From contig NZ_CM002299.1 in assembly GCF_000153125.2 (NCBI RefSeq), positions 3,546,928 through 3,610,927 of the forward strand: a stretch of DNA of 64,000 bases, written 5' to 3'. The notes beneath the pieces are model-generated. The model ran no database searches. It had not been told where the DNA came from and was given only the letters and a program-made list of their open reading frames with translations. The translations under genes were made by a program, and so were the position numbers. Shown here in pieces: positions 1 through 9,138 of the stretch; the stretch's first letter is position 1, and every line of letters begins with the position of its first letter. The DNA comes from Congregibacter litoralis KT71 (GTDB lineage Bacteria > Pseudomonadota > Gammaproteobacteria > Pseudomonadales > Halieaceae).

Positions 1-612
1 CGTACCAAAAAGGAGCGCTGCTACAGCAAGTGACAGCCCCGTGTCCAGAGCACTGAACGCTGCATCATGCCAAGGTATCCACTCTTGCATCGATTGAAGT
101 ACCACTCGTAGCACCACACTCAAGGACAGAGAAACCAGCATGACGAAACCGACCGCGAGTACTATCGTGAGAGATGTCAATCGTTTGCGAATAAGCAGCC
201 AGACTCCACTCCTTGATGGTTTGGGCGCCACACCAAAAATGGCGTTAAGAGAATCTTGCATCTGGCCAAATACCGTAGTCGCCCCGATCAACATAGCACC
301 AAGCCCCGACAGCGTGGCGAAAAGACCATCCTCCTGGTCACGAGCGCGCGCGATCGCCTCCTCTACCGCTTCTGCAGCTTTCGACCCAACCGCTGCTTGA
401 ATTTTTGCTGCGATCTCTCCTTGCGCTGTTTCTTGCCCATAAAAAACACCCACCACGGACACGATCATGATCATCATCGGCGCCATGGAAAATATAGTAA
501 AAAACGCGAGTGCTCCCGCATTTGCGAACGCATTGCTATCTAGCCAATATTCTCCGGCGTCTCGAAGCACAGTCGTCCACCGTTTCAGCCCGACCTTGAG
601 TGTCTTAAACAT
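1..612 (-). CDS. YihY/BrkB family inner-membrane protein (3' part missing)
   Basis: Reading the minus strand from an ATG at 612 gives an open frame of 204 codons that runs off the left edge. The start (MFKTLKVGLKRW) is followed by the family's typical N-terminal region: an amphipathic stretch, then a hydrophobic helix beginning near ALAFFTIFSMAPMMIMI, a soluble loop rich in Ala/Glu, and further hydrophobic segments (LTIVLAVGFVMLVSL). This pattern is that of the YihY/UPF0761 (formerly 'ribonuclease BN') membrane family, whose function is unsettled. The ATG lies 3 bp beyond the stop of the decayed surface-protein gene, so the two overlap slightly. Only about two thirds of a usual protein is visible. 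Confidence 0.85.
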   Translation of the reverse strand, partial: MFKTLKVGLKRWTTVLRDAGEYWLDSNAFANAGALAFFTIFSMAPMMIMIVSVVGVFYGQETAQGEIAAKIQAAVGSKAAEAVEEAIARARDQEDGLFATLSGLGAMLIGATTVFGQMQDSLNAIFGVAPKPSRSGVWLLIRKRLTSLTIVLAVGFVMLVSLSLSVVLRVVLQSMQEWIPWHDAAFSALDTGLSLAVAALLFGT

Positions 613-1497
613 TGCCGCCCGCCGGAACGCTGACGCCGCTTACCTCACCCCGCGCGGCCGCGCCCTGTGTTGGGACCACGGTTCCGCCGCCGGCGACACA
701 GGTACCCGTAGCCGGTGTACCCCTGGGCTCCATCACAGCGCCATTGGCAGCACCGCCTGTTAGACCGCTATCGGGGAACACATCTGTCAGGGCTACGTCA
801 TCAAGAGCAACATTGCTGCGAGGGTTGTTGACGGTGATCGTCAGGGTTCGTGTACTGCCACCCACGACCAGAATATTAGTACTGCTACACGCTTTGCTAA
901 TCGCCGGTCGGTCTACCGCCCGGACAGTAATCATCTGAGGTCCTCCAGTAGCATTCACTCCCTGATCTGAGTTGACTGCGCCCGCCGCTACTTCAAGGTT
1001 CAGCGTGGTGCTGGCACCATCAGTAGAAAAGGCTCCGGTGGAAAGGTCAACGTAGCACTCACCCGAGCCGGCAATGCCATCATCTCGCGTCGGGTTATCT
1101 ACGCCGCTAACAACAATAGAGGAAGACCCCGGCGTGACGGTGAGCGTGCCACTGCCGCAACTGCCGTTCAGCACTCACACCCCCTCTCCAATGACGAGAC
1201 CCGCAGAACCAAAGCTCTGGAAAGCTCCATTAACAGAAACACCGGTGATGGGATTGACGATGGAATTGTTGCTTAGCGTTACGCGCAAGCTGCAAATTTG
1301 CCCAGGAAAACCGCGGTGGAGCTTGGCGCCACAGGGCCAATGTTAACCGTGACATTGAAATCGGGTTTTTGAGACCAGGCGAAGCGCGTGGCGAACAATG
1401 CAAGGAAAAAAACGCCTAGATATCCCAGGAGACGAGGTACATTGCAGCGGGATCCGTTTTTTGCCGCAGGGATAAACCGAAGCTCGCTGGTACGCAT
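605..1497 (-). pseudogene. Decayed DUF11-like repeat surface protein gene
   Basis: From the ATG at 1497 the frame codes for a signal peptide (VFFLALFATRFAWS) and the start of a mature region rich in Val, Thr, Ser and Asn. That frame closes near 1279. The reading that continues the protein is in another frame (GQICSLRVTLSNNSIVNP), then meets an in-frame TGA at 1175-1177, directly followed by a GTG and a 188-residue continuation with Thr/Gly/Val-rich beta-repeat sequence (RTLTITVNNPRSNVALDDV). This is typical of DUF11/DUF7933-like repeats in secreted proteins. One frameshift plus one stop, and a C-terminus that ends abruptly inside a repeat at the next gene, indicate a dead gene. Confidence 0.7.
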
Positions 1498-1880
1498 ATT
1501 TTTATCCGATTTGTGGTACCCGAAGCACGCCAATAAGGCCCTGCTTATTGCACAGCGCACCGTTTTACACCCTTGTCATTGTAATTGAGGATTGGGCGAC
1601 GTTAAAGGCGTTAATCTTAGCAGCTATAAAAGATCTGTGACACGCGCCACTTTGATGAGCAGGGCGGAGACCTGCTCTGTGAGGGACTTGTTAGTTGAGC
1701 TCCTCAACGGCAGCCGACCAATCAGTGCTGTCCAGCTATCGCTGTATCGAAGACCGGTGTCCTAGCGGCGCCTACCTAAATCCCTCACAAACTGTAATGA
1801 TAATTATCCGCATTTGTGTGGTAGCTTATGAGTTCGGCTAACGGTCGATGACCTCTTCTCTGCAAGTAGGCGATGAGACT
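1498..1880. other. Divergent intergenic region
   Basis: Space between the decayed minus-strand surface-protein gene and the plus-strand antiporter. It presumably holds promoters for both directions. No convincing small gene was found; an AT-rich Fur-box-like stretch at 1793-1811 is listed separately. Confidence 0.5.
1793..1811. promoter_or_regulatory. Possible Fur-box-like site
   Basis: The sequence TGTAATGATAATTATCCGC matches 13 of 19 positions of the classical Fur consensus, with the central AATGATAAT intact. It lies about 70-90 bp upstream of the antiporter start. By chance such matches occur in AT-rich promoters, so this is a weak call. Confidence 0.25.
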
Positions 1881-3530
1881 ATGGACAGCTTATTCTTCAA
1901 TGTGGGTCTGATCTTAGGCTTGGCTGCCTGCGGCGGCTTCATTGCAAGATCGTTGAATCAACCTCTGATCGTCGCGTTCATAGCAGTAGGCATAGCGCTT
2001 GGCCCCTCCGCTTTAGGTATTGTTGTTCCCAGCAACGAGATCGAGCTTTTTGCGCGTTTGGGAATTGCTTTACTTCTCTTCGTTGTCGGTTTGCGCCTCG
2101 ACCTACACGTCATTCGTTCCGTAGGTCCCGTCGCTCTTGCCTCAGGCCTTGGTCAGGTCGCGTTTACCACTGCGATTGGTTTTGGCTTGTCCCTCGCCCT
2201 GGGCATGTCGACTACCGTTGCTCTGTATGTCGCGGTAGCACTGACCTTTTCGAGTACGATCATTATCGTAAAGTTGCTTTCGGACAAACGGGAACTGGAG
2301 ACTCTCCATGGCAGAATTGCCATTGGTTTTCTGATTGTTCAGGACATTGTGGTCGTTCTGGTAATGATCGCCCTGACGGCCTTTGGTGGCATGTCCAGCG
2401 GCGATACCTTGCTGCAAGAGGCCCTGGCAGTCGTCGTAAAGGGCGCGCTAATGCTGCTGGCTGTGTTAGCTCTCATGCGCTACGTCCTGCCTCTCATCCT
2501 GCCGCGATTAGCAACGTCTTCAGAGCTATTGATGCTGTTTTCTATCGCCCTGGCAGTGCTAGGGGGAGCAGCTGGAGTAGCCCTTGGGTTCAGTAAGGAG
2601 GTGGGGGCTTTTCTTGCCGGTATATGTCTTGCCTCCACACCCTATCGCGAGCAAATAGCAGCGCGCCTTGTCAGTCTGCGAGACTTTTTACTCCTGTTCT
2701 TCTTTATTGAGTTGGGCGCAACTATTGATCTTCTCCATCTGGGCGCCCAGCTTCCCAGTGCAATCCTCCTATCCCTTTTTGTGTTGATCGGCAATCCTTT
2801 GATTGTCATGGGCATCATGGGCGTGATGGGGTATCGGCGCAGAACCGGTTTCCATGCTGGTTTAACGGTGGCGCAGATCAGCGAGTTCTCTCTCGTGTTG
2901 GCAGCCCTGGGACTTGGATTGGGCCATCTCACCGAGGAAACCGTGGGGCTGATTGCGCTGGTGGGACTAATCACCATCAGCGCGTCGACCTATATGATTT
3001 TGTATTCGCAGCCTCTATACGCGGTCCTTGCTACGCATCTGAAGTTCTTCGAGCGCCAAGACCCTTTCCGTGAGCGCATTGAGGGTGGCGAGCAAGTAGC
3101 CAGCCCCGACATCATTGTCGTTGGACTGGGTCGTTATGGACAGGTTATTGCGGATGGTCTCCATCAGCAGGGGCACAAGATCCTTGCCGTCGATCTTGAT
3201 CCGGCGAAAGTAACGTTGGTGGAGAGCAGTAACGTCGATGTAGCGTATGGCGATGCGTCTGATGCAGAGTTCCTTTCCACACTGCCCTTGAACGAGGCTG
3301 AATGGTTAATCTTCACGGTGCGCGATGCAGGTTTGATCAAAATGGCCATAGAATCGCTGCGACAAGTAGGTCATGAATGCGGCCTGATTATCGCTGCCCC
3401 AGATCGGGAGTCGTCGGCCTGGCTCAGGCAGCACAACGTGGACCTGATTTTGATGCCTTACCGTGACGCTGCAGATTCAGCGCTGAGGCAACTGTCGACA
3501 GTCCTACCCCAGCGAGAATCTCAAGCATGA
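1881..3530 (+). CDS. CPA2-family cation:proton antiporter with TrkA-N (RCK) domain (Kef-type)
   Basis: About 549 residues. The first ~390 are a chain of hydrophobic helices with the Na+/H+ exchanger (CPA2) signature, including ALTFSSTIIIVKLLSDK and the FSKEVGAFLAGICLA region. From about residue 410 there is a soluble nucleotide-binding domain with a Rossmann motif (VVGLGRYGQVIADGL) followed by an acidic residue after the second strand (AVDLD), typical of TrkA-N. It should exchange K+ or Na+ for H+ across the inner membrane under nucleotide or redox control. An upstream ATG at 1848 would add 11 residues; I prefer 1881 because MDSLFFNVGLILGL begins directly at the first helix. The next gene overlaps by 4 bp (ATGA), suggesting co-translation. 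Confidence 0.9.
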   Translation: MDSLFFNVGLILGLAACGGFIARSLNQPLIVAFIAVGIALGPSALGIVVPSNEIELFARLGIALLLFVVGLRLDLHVIRSVGPVALASGLGQVAFTTAIGFGLSLALGMSTTVALYVAVALTFSSTIIIVKLLSDKRELETLHGRIAIGFLIVQDIVVVLVMIALTAFGGMSSGDTLLQEALAVVVKGALMLLAVLALMRYVLPLILPRLATSSELLMLFSIALAVLGGAAGVALGFSKEVGAFLAGICLASTPYREQIAARLVSLRDFLLLFFFIELGATIDLLHLGAQLPSAILLSLFVLIGNPLIVMGIMGVMGYRRRTGFHAGLTVAQISEFSLVLAALGLGLGHLTEETVGLIALVGLITISASTYMILYSQPLYAVLATHLKFFERQDPFRERIEGGEQVASPDIIVVGLGRYGQVIADGLHQQGHKILAVDLDPAKVTLVESSNVDVAYGDASDAEFLSTLPLNEAEWLIFTVRDAGLIKMAIESLRQVGHECGLIIAAPDRESSAWLRQHNVDLILMPYRDAADSALRQLSTVLPQRESQA

Positions 3531-4051
3531 AACGTTTCTCGAACGAAAAAAATCCGAGTACCGTAACCGTGTTTTTGAGGCGACACTGTTACCTCGCATT
3601 GCTCAGCACGCTCTTGATCGGATGTGACGACAGCGGCAACGCGGTGAAGTACGTGTGCACGGAACCATTAAACAGCTATCTTGATCAAGCACGAGTAAAC
3701 ATTACCAACGACTACGAGGTAGAAAGAAGCCAACAGCTTCTCGCGGTGTGCCCGGACCAGGGCTACCACCGCCGATACGAGTTTGAATTCGATGCCAGCG
3801 CCCTGCTCGCAAAAAGACAATCTGACGCAGAAGTAGACGCCAAATGGTGCAACGAAACCACTTCAAGAAAAGTGACCGCCGAACTCGACGCTTCCACCAG
3901 CGTTTTAACTTTCAGCTTCATCTACCCCTGGGCAACATCCACCGGTAAGTACCCCAAGACAAAATTTCGCATAGAGCGAAACTCAATGAGAGGCGGGTTT
4001 TTCAACGACATTGATTGGCAATGTGAGCTGGCCGGTGTCAATCAAGAGTGA
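3527..4051 (+). CDS. Putative lipoprotein coupled to the antiporter gene
   Basis: A 174-residue protein whose ATG overlaps the antiporter stop codon by 4 bp. The N-terminus is basic (RRH), then hydrophobic (YLALLSTLLIGC), with a lipobox-like LIGC placing Cys33 as the lipidated residue; the n-region is long, so a start closer to the hydrophobic core is possible. The mature part has five more cysteines. No family recognised. Its tight coupling suggests a partner or by-stander of the transporter, but nothing in the sequence proves this. Confidence 0.65.
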   Translation: MKRFSNEKNPSTVTVFLRRHCYLALLSTLLIGCDDSGNAVKYVCTEPLNSYLDQARVNITNDYEVERSQQLLAVCPDQGYHRRYEFEFDASALLAKRQSDAEVDAKWCNETTSRKVTAELDASTSVLTFSFIYPWATSTGKYPKTKFRIERNSMRGGFFNDIDWQCELAGVNQE

Positions 4052-4363
4052 AGTGGGGTCGCCAATAGCTGTTTCGCAATCCGCGTCTCAATAGGGTGCA
4101 TTGGATAAACCGAAGGCCACTCGGCAGGAGATGCCTAGGAGGATGGCGCTACCGGACGCGCAGCACCAGTCATGTCGCGCCACTCAAGGTCGAGTAGATC
4201 AAACTTAAGTCAGGTTTTTGTTGAAGTGCGGACCTTTGAACTGCGTCTCGCATGCGCACGCAGCTATTCAAGGTGAGACGCTACAGGTTGCAGGGGTTTG
4301 ACGTGCTGTACTCACCGAGGTAGAGCGCCCCGCCCTACTGCGGGACTGGCGAGCAAACCGGTT
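4052..4363. other. Intergenic region, nothing recognised
   Basis: About 310 bp between two converging genes. I see no supported gene, no clear repeat and no strong hairpin with a T-run. Confidence 0.4.
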
Positions 4364-4738
4364 TCAGCCGTAGTTGTTAGGCTCTGGGTCGCTCGGCTGG
4401 GCGTACCACCACAGCAGTAAAAGGCTGCCAATGATGGGCACGATCTGGATCAAGATCCACCAGCCAGATCGGCCAATGTCATGAAGGCGGCGCACGGCCA
4501 CGGCCAGAGTAGGCAGAAAGATCAGCAGGCTCATCACCAGGCGGAGGGGTTGGCCCGACTCAGGTGCAAACGGCTCAAATCCCAAAGCGGGCGCCAGCAA
4601 TGCGCCTTCGATGATCGCCAGCACAACGGACAGCAGAACGACGCTGAGCATCCAGTACCAAAACTCGGGACGCCGCGCCCGCCCGTTAAAGTCGACGTAC
4701 TTACGAAGCACTGTCTTAATAGCTGCGGTCAGATTCAC
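4364..4738 (-). CDS. DUF805 family membrane protein
   Basis: 124 residues with the standard DUF805 plan: a short N-terminal stretch ending in FNGRARRPEFWYW, two long hydrophobic segments (VVLLSVVLAIIEGALLAP and VMSLLIFLPTLAVAVRRLHD), the family hallmark RRLHDIGRSGWW, a third helix (IVPIIGSLLLLWW) and a polar tail ending PEPNNYG. Length and motif order match complete family members. The function of DUF805 proteins is not known. Confidence 0.92.
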   Translation of the reverse strand: MNLTAAIKTVLRKYVDFNGRARRPEFWYWMLSVVLLSVVLAIIEGALLAPALGFEPFAPESGQPLRLVMSLLIFLPTLAVAVRRLHDIGRSGWWILIQIVPIIGSLLLLWWYAQPSDPEPNNYG

Positions 4739-4839
4739 AGATACTCTCTTATCACGTCAGTCCGCTTTTTATGTCCGTCCACTGTCCGCGCCAGAGCGCT
4801 GTGGGTGCTTTGTGCGCCAAATGAACTCGCGACCGACTA

Positions 4840-5280
4840 TCACTGATATTTGATCAGCGCCGCGTCCATAATCTTCTCTTTGGTATCCGTGGTGATACTC
4901 GTGGAACTTGTCTTGTAGCTGGAGTGATGCTTGACCTCTCCATCTTCAGTGATAACCCACTCAGGACCTTTGTCTTTGCCGTAGGTGGAGGTGTAACTCC
5001 CCGTGGATTCGGTGTGCACGTCCTCGATCACCAGGGCGTCGGCACCTTTGGCCGTAGCCTGATTCTTAAGCTCCAGGACCATGCCCTCGGAATCCCAGCC
5101 GTCCATAGCCGAAGCCTTGATCTTGCCCATCACGGTGTGGGGTCTGTTTACATCGTCCATGCTGTAGAAAACGTCGACGGAGGTCGTCGGCGCATAACTC
5201 TCGCCGACATAATCCGTGTTGACGCATGCGGCGAGAAAAATGGAACAAGCCGTAATACCGATGAGCGTAGTGGCGCGCAT
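4840..5280 (-). CDS. Putative lipoprotein
   Basis: 146 residues. The N-terminus is a lipoprotein signal (MRATTLIGITACSIFLAAC) with a clean lipobox at Cys19. The mature part starts with a polar region and includes a segment (LKNQATAKGADALVIEDV) like that of small envelope proteins where an alpha/beta domain gathers repeated 'A...GA(D/N)A' helices. The C-terminal third is rich in Ser and Thr. No named family assigned. It has its own gene unit, divergent from the next gene across about 160 bp. Confidence 0.75.
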   Translation of the reverse strand: MRATTLIGITACSIFLAACVNTDYVGESYAPTTSVDVFYSMDDVNRPHTVMGKIKASAMDGWDSEGMVLELKNQATAKGADALVIEDVHTESTGSYTSTYGKDKGPEWVITEDGEVKHHSSYKTSSTSITTDTKEKIMDAALIKYQ

Positions 5281-5439
5281 GGAAAAAATCCTTTGGTGAT
5301 GTGGTTTTGTCGATGAGAATCAAACGGTGGGTACTGCGCCATCTGCGTGCTGTCGTCCCCATGGGGTAGCATTATGCGCATTACAGTAGCCCGCCGCGGA
5401 ACGCAGCCCTCGATAGAACCAGTAAAGGATGACAGATAA

Positions 5440-6021
5440 ATGAAACACAGCATTCGATTTTCAAAGTACCTAACGGCCGCTTTCGCAGCGACTTTTCTCC
5501 TCGTTTCGATGGGTGCCGGTGCGGCGGGAAAAATGGACCGCCAGAAAACTTATTCCGACAGTATTTCGAAAACCGCGGCGATCCACGTACACCCCTTTGG
5601 CACCGCAGAAGCAGACCTGGGCAAGCCAAAGTTTCGAGACACGGCGGCCACCATGGCCAAGTCAGCACCCCATCTGCTGGCAACGGATATCGTGGAGAGT
5701 CTTCGCAGGTCAGGGTTTAGCTCCGTAACGCTGGACGAGTCGGAAGAGCCTATTCCTAGCGATGCCATCAACGTGACGGGAAGGTTCACCAAACTTGACC
5801 CCGGCAGCCAGAACCTTCGAGTCTGGATTGGCTTTGGGGCTGGCAAGAGCAAGGTGTGTATCGAAGGGGAGATCACCGACTCCGACGGTAACAAGCTCGC
5901 TGATTTTGCTGACTGCCGTAGCGGCCTGGGTTGGGGCTCGAGCGCACCCCAGGGCAATAAGGGTGCCGAGATCCTTGGAGAGCGCGTAGCTGGCTTCCTC
6001 ATCGACTGGCAGGATTCCTAA
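5440..6021 (+). CDS. Exported DUF4410-like protein
   Basis: 193 residues with a signal peptide (AAFAATFLLVSMGAGAAG). The mature domain has an order seen in DUF4410-type proteins: a short strand, a helix that pairs with 'LLATDIVESLRRSGFSSVTL', then a beta-rich part (INVTGRFTKLDPGSQNLRVW, IGFGAGKSKVCIEGEI) and a final helix (GAEILGERVAGFLIDW). Such proteins sit in the periplasm or on the outer membrane; their role is unknown. Family naming is from pattern memory, so moderate confidence. Confidence 0.65.
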   Translation: MKHSIRFSKYLTAAFAATFLLVSMGAGAAGKMDRQKTYSDSISKTAAIHVHPFGTAEADLGKPKFRDTAATMAKSAPHLLATDIVESLRRSGFSSVTLDESEEPIPSDAINVTGRFTKLDPGSQNLRVWIGFGAGKSKVCIEGEITDSDGNKLADFADCRSGLGWGSSAPQGNKGAEILGERVAGFLIDWQDS

Positions 6022-6181
6022 TCTCCGTTCAGACGAGGGCTTGACTACGTACCTAGAGACCACTTTGCAGGGTTCTGGCTAGTTCATTCCTTCGAATCCG
6101 CCGCAGCGGAAATCGATGGTGTTCATTGACAGAAACCAGCAATCCCAGCCGGTTAGTCTGGCGCTACCTCGCTCCAGCGAC

Positions 6182-8956
6182 CTATCCGTAGCGCTGTTGC
6201 CCCGCACCGCTGGATTGAGAGCCTGTTGCTCGATCGTCCATCATCTCCACCGCCTCTGCCGCAGGCACCGCCTGACTGAACAGATACCCCTGAACGAGCT
6301 CGCAGCCCATGGTCCGTAAAAGCTCCAGCTGTTCCTGTGTTTCTACGCCCTCCGCTACCAGTCGGTAGCCAAAGGACTTTCCGAGATCAATGATCGAACT
6401 CAGAAGTCGACGGTCCACCGCATTAGTGGTGGCGAACTGAATAAAACTACGGTCGACCTTAAGGCTGTCGATGGTCAACGAGCGGAGGGAGGCCAGCGAG
6501 GCGTAACCCGTGCCGAAGTCATCGATGGCTATTTCAACTCCCAGGGCACGCACCGCCAGGGTCGCTTCGCGAATCTCCTCGCCAGATTGGATCCCGGCCT
6601 CGGTAATCTCTATCTCAAGCTGCGATGCCGAGATACCGTGACGGCCCATTGCCTCCCGGAGGTCGCGCGCCACAGTACCTTCACTCATATGGCGGGGGGC
6701 GATATTGATCGACACGCGAGTGTGGGGTCGCTCCTCGCGCTGCCACTGTGCAAGTTGACTGCTCACCGAATCGATAACCCAGCGACCTATATCGGAGACC
6801 AGCCCGATGCGCTCAATGTCGTCGATAAAGGCGTAAGCCGACAGCAGCCCGCGCTCGGGATGTTGCCAACGCAGCAAGGCCTCCCATCCCTCGATGGCAC
6901 CGGACTCGAGACTGATCTGGGGCTGGTAGTGAACAACAAACTCGTCTTCTTTTACGGCCCTGCGAATATCCCGCGACATACGCAGGCGCTCCCGTGCTTC
7001 GGCCGATATCTCATGCTCATGAAACAAATAGCTGTGATCGCCGCGTCGCTTGGCCGCATACATGGCGTTGTCCGCCGCGTTCATAATGCTTTCTGCTGCT
7101 TCGCCATCAACCGGGTAGATCGCAATACCAACACTTGCCATCGGTGTAACCGTTGTGCCGTGTATCTCAACGGCTGCGGACAGCTGATCCAGCAAGCGCT
7201 GGGCGACTTCGGCCACGTCGACCTCGGACGACACATTATCCAGCACCATGCAGAACTCGTCGCCGCCGAGACGCGCAACAAAGTCACTTTCTCGAGCTGC
7301 CGCTCGCAACCGGGAAGCGACCGTGACGAGAAGCTCATCGCCCGCATCGTGTCCTAAGGAGTCGTTGATCTCCTTGAATTTATCGAGATCAATGAACAAG
7401 ACGGCAAAACCCTCCTGACGCCGCCGCGCGGTTCGCACCATTTCGTGAAGGCGCTCGAACAGATACCCGCGTTGGGAGAGACCGGTCAGGGAGTCAAAAT
7501 AGGCGAGGCGGCGAATTTCCTGCTCCGCAAGGCGCTGGCGACTGACGTCTTGCACAGCGGCGACCAAATGAAAGCCTTTGATGGAAGGATCCGACTCGAC
7601 GCGGATAAATTGCCGTATCCAGACTTCGTCGTGGTGAGGCGACGCCGCGCGATAGACATTCTCGACGGAATCATCCTTGCGTTGACAGCTGGCCAGATCG
7701 CGTGCGAATTGATCGCGGCTATCCGGGTGGATCACCGTGTCGGCAAAGCCGCTGCAGTCGAACTCGTGGTCGGGCGGGAGACCGAGCAGGTGCAAGAGCT
7801 CGCTTGAGGCTTCGAACTCCCCGTTTTCGGGGTTACAGCGCCAGTAGCCCAGCCCCGCCATCCGCTGCGCCACGGACAGGTTACTCCGCTCCTCCTCCAG
7901 CTCAACGTTGAGTGACTCTAGAGCCTGTCGCTGCTGGTGCAGATCCTCAAGATGGTGACGGGTAGCCCGCTGTATCTCGCTGAAGTCATGCGCGATACGT
8001 GCCACCTCGCCGGCACTGTTGTCGATCTCGCTGGTGTCAGCCTCTTCCGTGAAACGACTTTCGACATAGCGATTCATTTTTAAGGACAGCGCGGCAAGGG
8101 GGCGGGTGAGAAAGCCCGAAAGAAAGCCGCTGAACAACAAGGCAAATATCGTCACGGAACCCACAATGATCGCCAGCCGCTCGCCGGCCCGGCTAATCAG
8201 CTTTGCCGACTCGGCGGCCACGTTACGCATCAGTTCCTGGTGACTCTGAAACAGCTCGGACTCAAGCATCTGTATCTGACGGTAGAGCCCCGTGTCGCTG
8301 CGTATGCCGATCTCCCGGTCCAGCTCCACCACACGGCTGAACGCGCCGGTATAGGCGTCCAGCAGTTGAAAACCCTGCTGAAGCTCTTCCCCGGAACAGT
8401 CCTCGCAGGCACCAAGGTCGAGGCGGAGAATGGCGGCTCGCTCACGATGCGCGGATGTATAGCGATCGAGGTCACGGATGATGTAATCCTTCTCATGACG
8501 TCGCAGCATCAGGAGGTGTACCAACAATTCCGGCTCGTCGAGGCGTTCTTCGAGAAGGTGTACCGCCTCGCGCATGTCACCGGCAATACCGAAATCCTGA
8601 ATGCCCCGTTCCCGCAACATCGGTGGCAGCTGATCGAGCAATTGCGAGTAGGCACGGAGGTCGCGCTGCATGCTGTCGAGCAGGTCCCGATTGCTGACGG
8701 AGTCGTCACTCAGTAACTGCTCCAGATCATCGTTCGCTGCGGCCAGAGACTGACGCCAACCATTGATCGTGAAGTGATTGCCGGTGCGGTAGAAATCGAG
8801 GCTGCGCTGAGCGAGGTTACCGAACTGGTCTACCGATTGGGCCGCCTGTCCCAACAAAAGACCCAAATCGCGCACGGTATAAAATTGCTCTGTGAGGAGG
8901 GAACGTCTCTCCACATCCCGATAAACCAAAACACCGGCCAACGATGGAATCAACAT
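6182..8956 (-). CDS. PAS-GGDEF-EAL cyclic-di-GMP protein with periplasmic sensor domain
   Basis: 924 residues from the ATG at 8956. Order: part of a first membrane helix (LAGVLVY), a long helical periplasmic domain (~25-255), a second helix (~262-281), HAMP-like linker (~283-335), PAS-like domain (~365-475), GGDEF with intact GGDEF motif at ~564-568, and EAL with EALLRW at ~692 and DDFGTGYASL. Both catalytic sites look active, so it may make and break c-di-GMP. Upstream, the frame continues to an ATG at 9017-9019 but is broken by TAG at 8957-8959. That 20-codon lead would supply the cytoplasmic anchor and first half of helix 1, so the protein as written has a shortened membrane segment. Confidence 0.9.
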   Translation of the reverse strand: MLIPSLAGVLVYRDVERRSLLTEQFYTVRDLGLLLGQAAQSVDQFGNLAQRSLDFYRTGNHFTINGWRQSLAAANDDLEQLLSDDSVSNRDLLDSMQRDLRAYSQLLDQLPPMLRERGIQDFGIAGDMREAVHLLEERLDEPELLVHLLMLRRHEKDYIIRDLDRYTSAHRERAAILRLDLGACEDCSGEELQQGFQLLDAYTGAFSRVVELDREIGIRSDTGLYRQIQMLESELFQSHQELMRNVAAESAKLISRAGERLAIIVGSVTIFALLFSGFLSGFLTRPLAALSLKMNRYVESRFTEEADTSEIDNSAGEVARIAHDFSEIQRATRHHLEDLHQQRQALESLNVELEEERSNLSVAQRMAGLGYWRCNPENGEFEASSELLHLLGLPPDHEFDCSGFADTVIHPDSRDQFARDLASCQRKDDSVENVYRAASPHHDEVWIRQFIRVESDPSIKGFHLVAAVQDVSRQRLAEQEIRRLAYFDSLTGLSQRGYLFERLHEMVRTARRRQEGFAVLFIDLDKFKEINDSLGHDAGDELLVTVASRLRAAARESDFVARLGGDEFCMVLDNVSSEVDVAEVAQRLLDQLSAAVEIHGTTVTPMASVGIAIYPVDGEAAESIMNAADNAMYAAKRRGDHSYLFHEHEISAEARERLRMSRDIRRAVKEDEFVVHYQPQISLESGAIEGWEALLRWQHPERGLLSAYAFIDDIERIGLVSDIGRWVIDSVSSQLAQWQREERPHTRVSINIAPRHMSEGTVARDLREAMGRHGISASQLEIEITEAGIQSGEEIREATLAVRALGVEIAIDDFGTGYASLASLRSLTIDSLKVDRSFIQFATTNAVDRRLLSSIIDLGKSFGYRLVAEGVETQEQLELLRTMGCELVQGYLFSQAVPAAEAVEMMDDRATGSQSSGAGQQRYG

Positions 8957-9138
8957 CTACAGCATGAAGGCGATCATCAGCTTTGAACGGAATGTTCTAA
9001 GGAGCGCTAAATTGGGCATACAAGAGTGATTTCCGGTAAGAGCACGCCTCACCGAGTATGAATGGCGGTCAGGCCACCAAGGGCGCTGTCATCAAAATTT
9101 CACGAATACGTCACAATTGCCAAATGACCGCTGACAAC

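Noticed and set aside
6587..7357. A 256-codon open frame on the plus strand
   Set aside because: It lies opposite the GGDEF/EAL coding sequence, has no ribosome site and no protein features; it is a shadow of the real gene.
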